A stretch of 64,000 nucleotides of DNA from Dyella sp. 2HG41-7 (GTDB lineage: Bacteria > Pseudomonadota > Gammaproteobacteria > Xanthomonadales > Rhodanobacteraceae). A program made the position numbers and the translations under genes. The stretch lies in assembly GCF_021390675.1 (NCBI RefSeq), contig NZ_JAJEJV010000004.1, positions 1,984,001-2,048,000 on the forward strand. Direction: 5' to 3'. A model generated the notes under the pieces. That model did no database searches. It saw only the letters and a program-made list of their open reading frames with translations, and was not told the DNA's origin. Shown here piece after piece: positions 36,064 to 43,900 of the stretch (positions are counted from its first letter, which is position 1; the number at the start of each line of letters is the position of its first letter).

Positions 36064-36140
36064 AGATGACAAGGCCAAGATAGTGTAAAGAATACAAAGC
36101 CATGTTCAACGACGTCCGATATTGGACGAAGGGAAATGAC

Positions 36141-36368
36141 ATGGCGCTGCAACTCCCGGAAACAGGCTATCTTCGCTTGCCGCAAATTGTAGGCAAGCCC
36201 GCCAGCGAATCTTCTCCGGCCATTCCGGCCATCATCCCGGTCAGCAAGTCCACCTGGTGGGCTGGCATTCGCTCTGGCCGCTATCCCAAACCCGTCAAAC
36301 TGGGCGAACGCATCACCGCGTGGCGCATCGAAGACATCCGCGCATTGATTGAGCAGGCCGCGGCATGA
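36141..36368 (+). CDS. alpA: AlpA-family DNA-binding regulator/excisionase-like protein
   Basis: A 75-residue protein with the AlpA winged-helix pattern: GYLRLPQIVG, VSKSTWWAGIRSGRYPKPVKLGERITAWRIEDIRALIEQ. Family members activate phage or island genes and can act as excisionase-like directionality factors. GAAGGG lies seven bases before the ATG at 36141; an ATG 39 bases upstream lacks a good site. The next gene starts in its stop codon (ATGA). Confidence 0.88.
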   Translation: MALQLPETGYLRLPQIVGKPASESSPAIPAIIPVSKSTWWAGIRSGRYPKPVKLGERITAWRIEDIRALIEQAAA

Positions 36369-36664
36369 GTTCCCCGGCACTTATTCGCGACTTTCAGCAC
36401 GAACAGCGCATCAAGCGTATCGGACGCGCGTGTTCCAGCGCTCATGCTGCAGGCGATCACGACGCAGCGGTCATCCACTGGGACCAATTACGCCAAGCGA
36501 TCGCCGAACGCTCCCCCGAGCAAATCCAGCGCATGGAAGCCAAGCTGGGACTTCGCGTCCGTCGTCAGATCAAGTCGGCACTGATGGTGGCGTTCTGCCA
36601 CGGCTGGATCCCCGCTGCCGCGGTAACCACAGCATTCCAGCTGTTTCAGCTGCACGGGGTGTGA
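36365..36664 (+). CDS. small unknown protein of the replication module
   Basis: A 99-residue basic protein with helical segments (HEQRIKRIGRACSSAHAAGDH, KLGLRVRRQIKSALMVAFCHGW). It is coupled to the AlpA-type gene by ATGA and the replication initiator begins two bases after its stop codon. No family recognised; context suggests a role in regulating or loading replication. Confidence 0.65.
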   Translation: MSSPALIRDFQHEQRIKRIGRACSSAHAAGDHDAAVIHWDQLRQAIAERSPEQIQRMEAKLGLRVRRQIKSALMVAFCHGWIPAAAVTTAFQLFQLHGV

Positions 36665-36665
36665 C

Positions 36666-37427
36666 ATGGCTCGCGCCCGCAACATCAAACCTGGCTTCTT
36701 CAAAAACGACCGCCTCGCTGAGTGCCAGCCGCTCGCTCGCATCCTGTTTGCGGGTTTGTGGTGCGAGGCAGATCGTGAGGGGCGCATGGAAGATCGCCCA
36801 AAGCGCCTCAAGGTTGAGTACCTGGCTTACGACAACTGCGATGTCGACGAACTGTTGGCCGAACTCGAGCAACGCGGCTTCATCGTTCGCTATGTCGTTG
36901 ACGATACGGCCTATATCGCCATTCCGAACTTCGGAAAGCACCAAAACCCGCACATAAGAGAACCGGCCAGTTCCATACCAGCACCAGACATGCACAGTGC
37001 TCGCACTGGTTCTGACACGGTGCAAGCACAGTGCTCGCACAGTTCTGGCCCGGCTGATTCCCCTTTCCTGATTCCTGATTCCCCTATCTATAAAAAACCT
37101 CTTGCTCAGCCAGCTGAGCGACGTGTCGAAAATCCGCCCGCTGGTTTTGATCAATTCTGGACCGCTTACCCCAGGCATCAGGGCAAACAGGACGCCGTGA
37201 AAGCCTTCGCGAAGATCAAACCCGATGAACGCCTGTTGGCAGAGATGCTCGCCGCGGTGAGGCGCCAGCGACTGACGTCGGATTGGCAACGCGATGGCGG
37301 TCAGTTCATTCCGCATGCCGCGACATGGCTCAACAAACGGCGGTGGGAAGACGAGATAGCGCTGGCACCCGGTGAGAGCGGCGGGCCCGGACGTGACGAA
37401 AACGAACTGCTGAAGAGGGCGATCTGA
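36666..37427 (+). CDS. phage replication initiator/helicase-loader-like protein
   Basis: A 253-residue protein. The N-terminal MARARNIKPGFFKNDRLAEC and RLKVEYLAYDNCDVDELLAELEQRGFI form the winged-helix domain typical of phage replisome organisers. A flexible Ser/Pro-rich linker follows (about residues 105-150). The C-terminal FDQFWTAYPRHQGKQDAVKAF is the short domain often found in lambda O-like or DnaT-like proteins. It overlaps the primase-helicase gene by one base (TGATG), the usual partner. Confidence 0.82.
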   Translation: MARARNIKPGFFKNDRLAECQPLARILFAGLWCEADREGRMEDRPKRLKVEYLAYDNCDVDELLAELEQRGFIVRYVVDDTAYIAIPNFGKHQNPHIREPASSIPAPDMHSARTGSDTVQAQCSHSSGPADSPFLIPDSPIYKKPLAQPAERRVENPPAGFDQFWTAYPRHQGKQDAVKAFAKIKPDERLLAEMLAAVRRQRLTSDWQRDGGQFIPHAATWLNKRRWEDEIALAPGESGGPGRDENELLKRAI

Positions 37428-39229
37428 TGCGTGCGACGGAAATTGCACAGCGACTATCTGCACAGGTCGACGGCGTGGTTCGTCTCCTGCTCCCAAACGG
37501 CAAACGTGTCGGTCAAGAATGGCGCGTAGGCTCCGCAGACGGCGAAGCTGGCGGTTCGCTCGGTGTGCACCTCACTGGCGACAAGGCAGGGGTATGGAGT
37601 GATTTCAGCACAGGGGAGGGTGGCGACTTAATCGGTTTGTGGATGGCCTGTAAGAAGCTCACGCTCCGAGACGCCTGCAAGGAAGCGCTGGATTACCTCG
37701 GTATCCGCGAGGACCGCATCGACCCGCCAGTCAAACGCTATAGCCGCCCCGTACGCGATGGCGTGAAGCGGTTGGCGCCCGAACACATGACCTGGCTGGC
37801 CGACGAGCGGAAAATTGCTACGGAGACGATTGACGCCTATCGACTCGCCACCCGCGACGGATGGCTGATGTTCCCGTACCTGCGTGACGGAGATCTGATC
37901 GCTGCCAAGTACCGCAAGCTTCCGAAATCATTCCGTCAGGACGCCGACTGCGAACCGTGCCTGTTCGGTTGGCAAGCCATCGCCGATGACGCACGCAGTG
38001 TGATCATCACGGAAGGTGAGTTGGATGCGATGGCCTGGCACACGTACGGCTTCCCGGCATTGTCCGTGCCGATGGGCGGTGGCGGTGGCGCGAAGCAGGG
38101 ATGGATTGCAACCGAGTTCGATCGGCTGGCGATATACGACACGATTTATCTCTCCCTGGATGGTGACGGTCCCGGCCAGCAGGCGGAGCGAGAGATTGCC
38201 GAACGACTCGGACGCGAACGTTGCCGGATCGTGCGACTGCCGCACAAGGACGCCAACGACTGTCTGATACGTAACGTGCCGGTCGGGGACATGGCTGCTG
38301 CGCTCCGCGATGCCCGCACCCTGGATCCGTCCGAACTGAAGCCCGCGGCGGATTTCGAGGATGCCGTTTGGAGCGAATTCACCCGCGTGGACGATGGATT
38401 GCGCTTACCGTGGAAAAAGACTCACGAGCTGTTGCTGCTTCGCGCAGGGGAAACCTCAATCTGGGCCGGCATGAATGGACACGGCAAAAGTGCCGTCATC
38501 TCTCAAATAGTCGGCGACCTGACCACTCATGACGTCCGGTGTTGCGTCGCCTCGATGGAGTTCCGTACACCGGTCTGGCTGATGCGCATGGCGCGGCAGA
38601 TCGCCGGTACGCCGCATCCGACCGAGGCTTATATCCGAGCGATCGTACGCGCACTCAAGGGGCAGCTCTGGGCTTTCGATGTCGCCGGGTCTGCCAAATC
38701 CCAACGCATCCTAGAGGTGTTCAGGTATGCCCGCCGGCGCTACGACATCGAGCTGTTTGTCATCGACAACCTGACCAAGTGCGGTTTCGATGATGACGAC
38801 TACGCAGGGCAAAAGCGTTTCGTCGAGGAACTATCAGACTTCGCTCGATTGGAATCCACACACGTCGCGATCGTTGCTCATATGCGCAAGGGCGAAGGTG
38901 AGGATCATCCTGCCGGCAAAATGGCAGTGAAGGGATCCGGCGGCATCACCGACATGGCGGACACCGTCATCGAGGTCTGGCGCAACAAGCCACTTGAGCG
39001 CGCACTGGAGCGGTTTGAACGTGACAACACACCAGTACCCGATCGCATAGGTAACGCCAGCACTTATCTCAACGTGCTGAAACAGCGTGCCACCGGAAAC
39101 GAACCCTCGATCGCATTGTGGTTCGACAAAGGCACGACCCAATTTCTCGCGGCATCCGATCACACGCCTCGGTCGATGTTGCCGTTTTCGGCGGTGCCTG
39201 CGGTAACGCCGGTCGGAGGCACCACATGA
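37427..39229 (+). CDS. phage Toprim primase-DnaB-type helicase (T7 gp4/Twinkle-like)
   Basis: A 600-residue bifunctional replication protein. The N-terminal part has GDKAGVWSDFSTGEGGDLIGLW and a Toprim domain with ITEGELDAMAWHT and SLDGDGPGQQA, the catalytic Glu and DxD-type residues. The C-terminal RecA-like helicase domain has Walker A GMNGHGKS (about residues 348-355) and Walker B-like LFVIDNLTKCGF. No zinc ribbon is seen at the N-terminus, so priming may be weak or absent. It follows the replication initiator and overlaps the next small gene by ATGA. Confidence 0.9.
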   Translation: MRATEIAQRLSAQVDGVVRLLLPNGKRVGQEWRVGSADGEAGGSLGVHLTGDKAGVWSDFSTGEGGDLIGLWMACKKLTLRDACKEALDYLGIREDRIDPPVKRYSRPVRDGVKRLAPEHMTWLADERKIATETIDAYRLATRDGWLMFPYLRDGDLIAAKYRKLPKSFRQDADCEPCLFGWQAIADDARSVIITEGELDAMAWHTYGFPALSVPMGGGGGAKQGWIATEFDRLAIYDTIYLSLDGDGPGQQAEREIAERLGRERCRIVRLPHKDANDCLIRNVPVGDMAAALRDARTLDPSELKPAADFEDAVWSEFTRVDDGLRLPWKKTHELLLLRAGETSIWAGMNGHGKSAVISQIVGDLTTHDVRCCVASMEFRTPVWLMRMARQIAGTPHPTEAYIRAIVRALKGQLWAFDVAGSAKSQRILEVFRYARRRYDIELFVIDNLTKCGFDDDDYAGQKRFVEELSDFARLESTHVAIVAHMRKGEGEDHPAGKMAVKGSGGITDMADTVIEVWRNKPLERALERFERDNTPVPDRIGNASTYLNVLKQRATGNEPSIALWFDKGTTQFLAASDHTPRSMLPFSAVPAVTPVGGTT

Positions 39230-39450
39230 AATCGATAAATGCGAGGCACACCCAGAAAGTGACGTCGTTTCGAACTGCGGTGGGGAGAGTCTCCAAAGGT
39301 TACGAGCGGGCACACAAGAATGATCAGGCCGCCAAAAATGCCAGTGTAAGCGGCCCAATCCCCCCACTTCGCGCACGTAGCGCGCACGCGAATGAGTTTG
39401 CGCATGCACTCAAAATGTCATGCCAGAAAAACGCGCACGCGCGTGAATGA
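39226..39450 (+). CDS. small basic unknown protein
   Basis: A 74-residue protein rich in Lys, Arg and Ala (SKGYERAHKNDQAAKNASVSG), starting in the stop codon of the primase-helicase gene. No motif is recognised. The coupling is the main support; composition alone does not exclude a chance frame. Confidence 0.45.
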   Translation: MKSINARHTQKVTSFRTAVGRVSKGYERAHKNDQAAKNASVSGPIPPLRARSAHANEFAHALKMSCQKNAHARE

Positions 39451-39549
39451 CTTTGGAGTACTCGAGCCAGTTGACCTTCCAACCACGCAACCACATCCGA
39501 CGCTGCAAACCACTTGTAGCAACGGCATCCCGCCGGGATCGCGACTGGA

Positions 39550-39568
39550 TACCCACATTCGTACCCAC
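39550..39568 (+). repeat. TACCCACATTC motif, inverse of the integrase-side repeat
   Basis: TACCCACATTC followed by GTACCCAC in the gap between the replication and tail genes. It is the reverse complement of the GAATGTGGGTA copy at 31518-31528. Another copy is at 46867. It could mark an old element end or an arm-type site. Confidence 0.5.
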
Positions 39569-39615
39569 GCGAAGCCATACCCCTATCGACCCCTAACGTT
39601 TAGGAGCCAGTGAAA

Positions 39616-39945
39616 ATGCTCACAGTCCGCAGCAAAAGCGTTGTCGTAAGACCCCTCACGGCACCACAGATCGGGGAGGTCCTCGATAGTGTTCGCGAAC
39701 TCGGGAAATGCTCCCCGACAATTCGCGTGCTTGAGCCAGGCATGCGACCGCATTTGCTTCGAGTAATTGCCGTATCAATTCGCCATGAGTTTCCCGGTGC
39801 CACTGTCGATGAGCTCGCTGTCGAGCTCGCCGAGGCAGTGCCATGCGAACTCGAAATCCTGATGCCGATTTTGCAGGCGCTTTCTGCCACCAAGGATCCG
39901 TCTGCGGGGCACGTCGTCGTGAATGGAGACCGCCATGAGTGTTAG
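39616..39945 (+). CDS. unknown phage protein before the tape measure, possible tail assembly chaperone
   Basis: A 109-residue soluble protein (LTVRSKSVVVRPLTAPQIGEV, IRHEFPGATVDELAVELAEAV). AGGAG lies nine bases before the ATG at 39616; a GTG two codons earlier is closer to that site. It overlaps the tape-measure gene by 11 bases. In many tailed phages the gene just before the tape measure is a tail assembly chaperone, so that role is suggested by position only. No slippery frameshift sequence was recognised. Confidence 0.65.
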   Translation: MLTVRSKSVVVRPLTAPQIGEVLDSVRELGKCSPTIRVLEPGMRPHLLRVIAVSIRHEFPGATVDELAVELAEAVPCELEILMPILQALSATKDPSAGHVVVNGDRHEC

Positions 39946-42805
39946 TCCTGATGAAATAAAAGTTCTGTTGACCGCCGACGCTTCGCAGCTGCAGGCGGGC
40001 ATGGCGGAGGCTACGGCTGCCACGACGAGCGCCGTACAAGCGCAGATGTCGGCATTCGGAGAGTTGGATGCGTTGCTGGGAGGCCATACCGAAACGCTGG
40101 AACAGCTTGCCGCTCAAGAACAGGCGCTCGATACATTGCAGCAAGCCGGACTGGTCTCTGCCGAAGAGCTGACCACCGCATTCTCAGCGCTCAATGCTGC
40201 CGAGTTGCAACTGACTGCCACAACCGAAACGGCAGCCGCCGCACAAGCAGTCCAAAACGACGCAATGAACCTCTCGGGCGGCGCGGCTCGCGAGCTTGGT
40301 GTGATGATCGGTGAGCTTGCACGGGGCAATTACACCCGATTGGAAGGGTCCACGATCACCCTCGCGAATCGCACTGGTTTGCTAGGGGCGGCGCTGAATG
40401 CGTTGACCAGTCCTATCGGCATTGCCATTGCCGCCGCAGCAGCGCTCGGCTACGAGGTCTACGAGACAGAGCAACACTTCGAGGACATGGACCGCGCCGT
40501 GCTCGCGACCGGCGGCAGCGTTGGGGTGACCGCCGGCCAGATGGTGGCACTCTCCGATCAGATCGCGGTGTCGACACACAACTACACGGAAGCGCGCGAA
40601 GCGGTGCAACAGCTGGCGGAGTCCGGGCGATTCGCTGGCCAGAACTTCGAACTGGTCGCGACGGCTGCCGCAGAAATGGCAAACCTGACCGGGGAGAGCA
40701 TCCGTCGCTGTGTGACCGAGATGGAGAAGCTTCAGGAGGATCCGCTCAAAGCCGCCGCCGCGCTCAACGACCAGTATCACTTCTTGACGGCATCGACGTA
40801 CGCGCAGATGGAAGCAGCCGTAAAGCAGGGCGACACCATGGGCGCCGCGGCGATCGCGTTCGAAGCCTTCGCGACCACGATGCAGCAGCGCACCGACACG
40901 CTGACACAACACGCGAACATCCTCGCGCGGGCTTGGCAGGACGTGAAGCAGCAGTTCTCGCAGAGCATGGAGTTTCTCAACGTCCAGCTTGGCGGCGGTG
41001 ACGCGGCAGCACAGCTCACCGTGCGATTGCGCGAACTCAACGACATGATCAAGACCTACAGCGCGGAGTCCAGTCATGGCTTCGGGTCATCGGTGACGAC
41101 GGACCAGCTGCAGCGCCAGACACAAGTTGTGCAGCAATTGACTGCCGAGGTGAACAAACAAAAGGCTACTGCCGCTGCGGTTGGTGACTCCGCGCAGAAG
41201 TCAGCCGCGCAAATCGATCAGATGGAGAAAGCGTTCAAACGGGCAGGCGGCGACCGCTCCGCAGCCGAGCAGGACAAACAAGACCTGGAGGAAATGCAGG
41301 TCGCACGCACCGTGTCCCTTGGCGAGGAGAAGGCCTACTGGGAGATGATCGAGTCGACGGCGCAGGAAGGGTCGGCTGAATATCGGCAGGCGATTCAGCA
41401 GTTGATCGAGATCAAGCGGAAGCAGGCGGAAGCCGACAAGGAAGCTGCACGGCAAGCGACCGAGGCGCAGAAGCAGCGTGACGCAGCCATCATGGACGGT
41501 CTGGAAGAGGAGCGGGCAGCGACGCAGGAAAACACCGCAGCGCGCATCCAGGCGGACAACAAGGTCCTGCAGAGCGCTATCCAGATGTACGGGATACGAA
41601 CTTCGCAGGCGCGATCCGCGCTGAATCAAATGCTCGCGGACGAGCGATCGTACGAGAAAGCGGGCGCCCAGGCAGCGCAGCAAGCCCGCGACCAACAAGC
41701 TGCGATTCTCAAAACCAACGTCGCGGATCAGATGGCGGCGGACCAGCAAAAGCTCCAGTCGATCCAGGAGATGTTTCGCACCGGTGAGATCAGTGCCCAG
41801 CAATACCTGGCCGCTTCCAGGACGATAAATCAGGAGGAACTTAGCGCGTTTGCGCAATACATCGCGCAAAAAACCGCCCTGGACCAAGGCAGTGTCAAGG
41901 CGTTGGAGAAGGATGCGCAGGACTGGGTAACGGGATCGAATGCAATCCTGAAACAGTATGAGCGGAGCAACGCCGACGTAGGGAAGGCAGTCGAACAGGA
42001 TTGGGAACGCACATCGAAGAGCATTGCCAATTCAGTTGGCCGCGGCTTCACGCAAATCCTTTTCAGCAATCAGAGTATGAACCAGAAGCTGGCGCAGGAA
42101 GCACAGCAACTATCCGAAACGCTCGTTCAGAACGTCGTCACTAAGGTGGTACAGAAGTTCATCGAGGGCGAAGTTCAGAAAACGGCCGCCGCCGCTGCCG
42201 GCGCCGCACAACGCGATGCGGTTCAATCGACTTCGGCGCTGGCGGGTTTGGCGCAGCTGGCGGATGCGGACGAAACGCAAATCCTCAACGCGGCGAAAAC
42301 AGCGGCGGCAAATACCTATGCCGCGACATCGTCGATTCCAATTGTCGGTCCAATCCTGGCACCCCTTGCGGCCGGTGCCGCATTCGTCGCGGTCGAAGCG
42401 TACGCAAATCTTTCCTCTGCCGCTGGTGGTTGGGATGACATTCCTGCCGACCAACTCGCGATGGTTCATAAAAACGAGATGATCTTGCCGGCGCATATCG
42501 CAGACTACGTGCGCACCGCCGCACAGGGGCCTCAATTTTCTGCTGGCCCTGCGGCAAGTAGCGACTTTGGCATGCAAGCCGCCGTTTCACACCAACAAAG
42601 GCAGTCGGAAGCACTCGCAGCTCAGTATGGATCGCACGCCGCCGCTGGAAATTCAGGTGCCGCAGGCTCATCCGGGGCGACATCACAAACGATCCACGTC
42701 CACGCGAACGACCCGAAGAGTTTCGGGCAAATGTTGCAGCGTGATCCAAACGCCTTCGCCAAAGCCGCGCGACGAGCAATGAATCCCGGTGGTCGCAGGC
42801 GCTGA
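39935..42805 (+). CDS. phage tail tape-measure protein
   Basis: A 956-residue protein with the tape-measure layout: an N-terminal helical segment (LLTADASQLQAGMAEATAAT), hydrophobic stretch LTSPIGIAIAAAAALGYEVYE (about residues 160-180), long Ala/Gln/Glu coiled coils (about 380-720) and a hydrophobic C-terminal region (IVGPILAPLAAGAAFVAVEAY). Such proteins set tail length and help DNA passage. GGAG lies six bases before the ATG at 39935. There are no tail tube, terminator or baseplate genes around it, so it is an orphan here. Confidence 0.88.
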   Translation: MSVSPDEIKVLLTADASQLQAGMAEATAATTSAVQAQMSAFGELDALLGGHTETLEQLAAQEQALDTLQQAGLVSAEELTTAFSALNAAELQLTATTETAAAAQAVQNDAMNLSGGAARELGVMIGELARGNYTRLEGSTITLANRTGLLGAALNALTSPIGIAIAAAAALGYEVYETEQHFEDMDRAVLATGGSVGVTAGQMVALSDQIAVSTHNYTEAREAVQQLAESGRFAGQNFELVATAAAEMANLTGESIRRCVTEMEKLQEDPLKAAAALNDQYHFLTASTYAQMEAAVKQGDTMGAAAIAFEAFATTMQQRTDTLTQHANILARAWQDVKQQFSQSMEFLNVQLGGGDAAAQLTVRLRELNDMIKTYSAESSHGFGSSVTTDQLQRQTQVVQQLTAEVNKQKATAAAVGDSAQKSAAQIDQMEKAFKRAGGDRSAAEQDKQDLEEMQVARTVSLGEEKAYWEMIESTAQEGSAEYRQAIQQLIEIKRKQAEADKEAARQATEAQKQRDAAIMDGLEEERAATQENTAARIQADNKVLQSAIQMYGIRTSQARSALNQMLADERSYEKAGAQAAQQARDQQAAILKTNVADQMAADQQKLQSIQEMFRTGEISAQQYLAASRTINQEELSAFAQYIAQKTALDQGSVKALEKDAQDWVTGSNAILKQYERSNADVGKAVEQDWERTSKSIANSVGRGFTQILFSNQSMNQKLAQEAQQLSETLVQNVVTKVVQKFIEGEVQKTAAAAAGAAQRDAVQSTSALAGLAQLADADETQILNAAKTAAANTYAATSSIPIVGPILAPLAAGAAFVAVEAYANLSSAAGGWDDIPADQLAMVHKNEMILPAHIADYVRTAAQGPQFSAGPAASSDFGMQAAVSHQQRQSEALAAQYGSHAAAGNSGAAGSSGATSQTIHVHANDPKSFGQMLQRDPNAFAKAARRAMNPGGRRR

Positions 42806-42833
42806 TCACTGATTTAAGCATTGGAGATATCAG

Positions 42834-43265
42834 ATGACGGAGCAGAAGAAAAAACGTGCACCAAAGTGGCAAAAGGGGCAGTCGGGTAATCCTGCCGGAC
42901 GCCCCAAGGGCATCCCGAACCCCCAAGCCAGGTTGCGCAAATTAATCGACGTAGAAGCAATCATCGCGAAGCTGCAGGAGAACGCTATCAAGGGCAACAC
43001 AAGGGCCGCTGAGCTCTTGTTGGAGAGAGCACTTCCACCGCTGCGGTCGGTCGCGGAGCCGGTCGAGCTCCCCGGCCTCAGTGATGCAGCGACGCTAACA
43101 GCAAAGGCGGAGTGCATTGTGTCCCTGACTGCAGAAGGAAAGTTGTCCCCAGACGTTGCCACAGCGATGCTTAGTGCCATTGGCCAACTCGCCAAAGCAA
43201 CGGAGATCGATGAACTGACGCGTCGCTTGGAAGCACTGGAGAAGGCACATGGGCAAGATAACTAA
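42834..43265 (+). CDS. DUF5681 protein (phage-associated)
   Basis: A 143-residue protein with the DUF5681 signature near the N-terminus: PKWQKGQSGNPAGRPKGIPNP, followed by ENAIKGNTRAAELLLERALPP. The family is found beside terminase genes in prophages and is often treated as small-terminase-like, though its function is not proven. The C-terminal EIDELTRRLEALEKAHG is a short coiled coil. It overlaps the next gene by 17 bases. No large terminase lies nearby. Confidence 0.8.
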   Translation: MTEQKKKRAPKWQKGQSGNPAGRPKGIPNPQARLRKLIDVEAIIAKLQENAIKGNTRAAELLLERALPPLRSVAEPVELPGLSDAATLTAKAECIVSLTAEGKLSPDVATAMLSAIGQLAKATEIDELTRRLEALEKAHGQDN

Positions 43266-43563
43266 TCGCATCCAGCGCCTTGAGGAGCGCCTTACGGAAG
43301 CCGCGATCGATGAGGTCGGTGAAGACCACGCTCGGCTCCAAGGCTGGCCGAAGATCGTGCTGCAGCGGTACTGCGAGGGGCGACTGGATGAGCTGGCGGC
43401 GACTTATGCTCCTGTTCGCAAACTGCTCTGCTATCTGGCAGAACATGGCTACGCAGTGCAGTGCTCGGACATTTGGCACCCGCTATACGCATTGGAAGAC
43501 GAAAAACTTAATCAGGCGGTCGTAGATCGGTTGAACGCCCAGCACGTAGAGGCCCAGGTATGA
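43249..43563 (+). CDS. small unknown protein following DUF5681
   Basis: A 104-residue protein with an N-terminal coiled-coil start (ITNRIQRLEERLTEAAIDE) and a folded remainder (VLQRYCEGRLDELAATYAP). It overlaps both neighbours, so it belongs to a three-gene unit with DUF5681. Function unknown. Confidence 0.65.
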   Translation: MGKITNRIQRLEERLTEAAIDEVGEDHARLQGWPKIVLQRYCEGRLDELAATYAPVRKLLCYLAEHGYAVQCSDIWHPLYALEDEKLNQAVVDRLNAQHVEAQV

Positions 43564-43736
43564 CCCTCAGAAACAGATTGCTGATGCTGGAAAGGGTTCT
43601 AGGCCGCATGGACGCATTCCGCGTGATCTTCGTTTCTGACGGCACGGACAAGGAGGCGGAGCGCGAACGATATCTCGATGAGACTGGCTATAGGGGCGCG
43701 GTTGTGGTGATGGATGAAACCGATAGAGCTTTGTAG
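43560..43736 (+). CDS. 58-residue unknown protein, third in the DUF5681 unit
   Basis: ATG at 43560 overlaps the preceding TGA (ATGA). The frame encodes 58 residues starting MTLRNRLLMLERVLGRMDAF and containing VIFVSDGTDKEAERERYLDE and YRGAVVVMDE. The opening leucine-rich helix resembles that of its neighbour. Support is the coupling and protein-like composition; no family recognised. Confidence 0.55.
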   Translation: MTLRNRLLMLERVLGRMDAFRVIFVSDGTDKEAERERYLDETGYRGAVVVMDETDRAL

Positions 43737-43900
43737 TTGTCAGAATGCTTCCCGTACAGATACACGGCGACAGACGGTACCTCCGCTGATACGCTAATTA
43801 ACGAGGGGAAGCCCTTACGGGGCGATGGCCCAAGGCGACACACTGACTGAAATGTCGATGCCATCCCAGCAAAGAACGAACTACTTGCAGGAGCGGATGC

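Larger units (their letters stand above)
31353..43736. mobile_element. integrated phage-derived element (satellite-like or decayed prophage)
   Basis: Contains, in one orientation, an integrase, a toxin-antitoxin-like pair, small unknown genes, a C4-like RNA leader, an AlpA regulator, a replication initiator, a Toprim primase-helicase, a tape-measure protein and a DUF5681 protein. No capsid, portal, large terminase, tail tube, baseplate or lysis gene was found. Borders are approximate: the left one from the integrase and repeats, the right one from the end of the last phage-type genes. It could be two elements joined near 39.5 kb. Confidence 0.7.
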
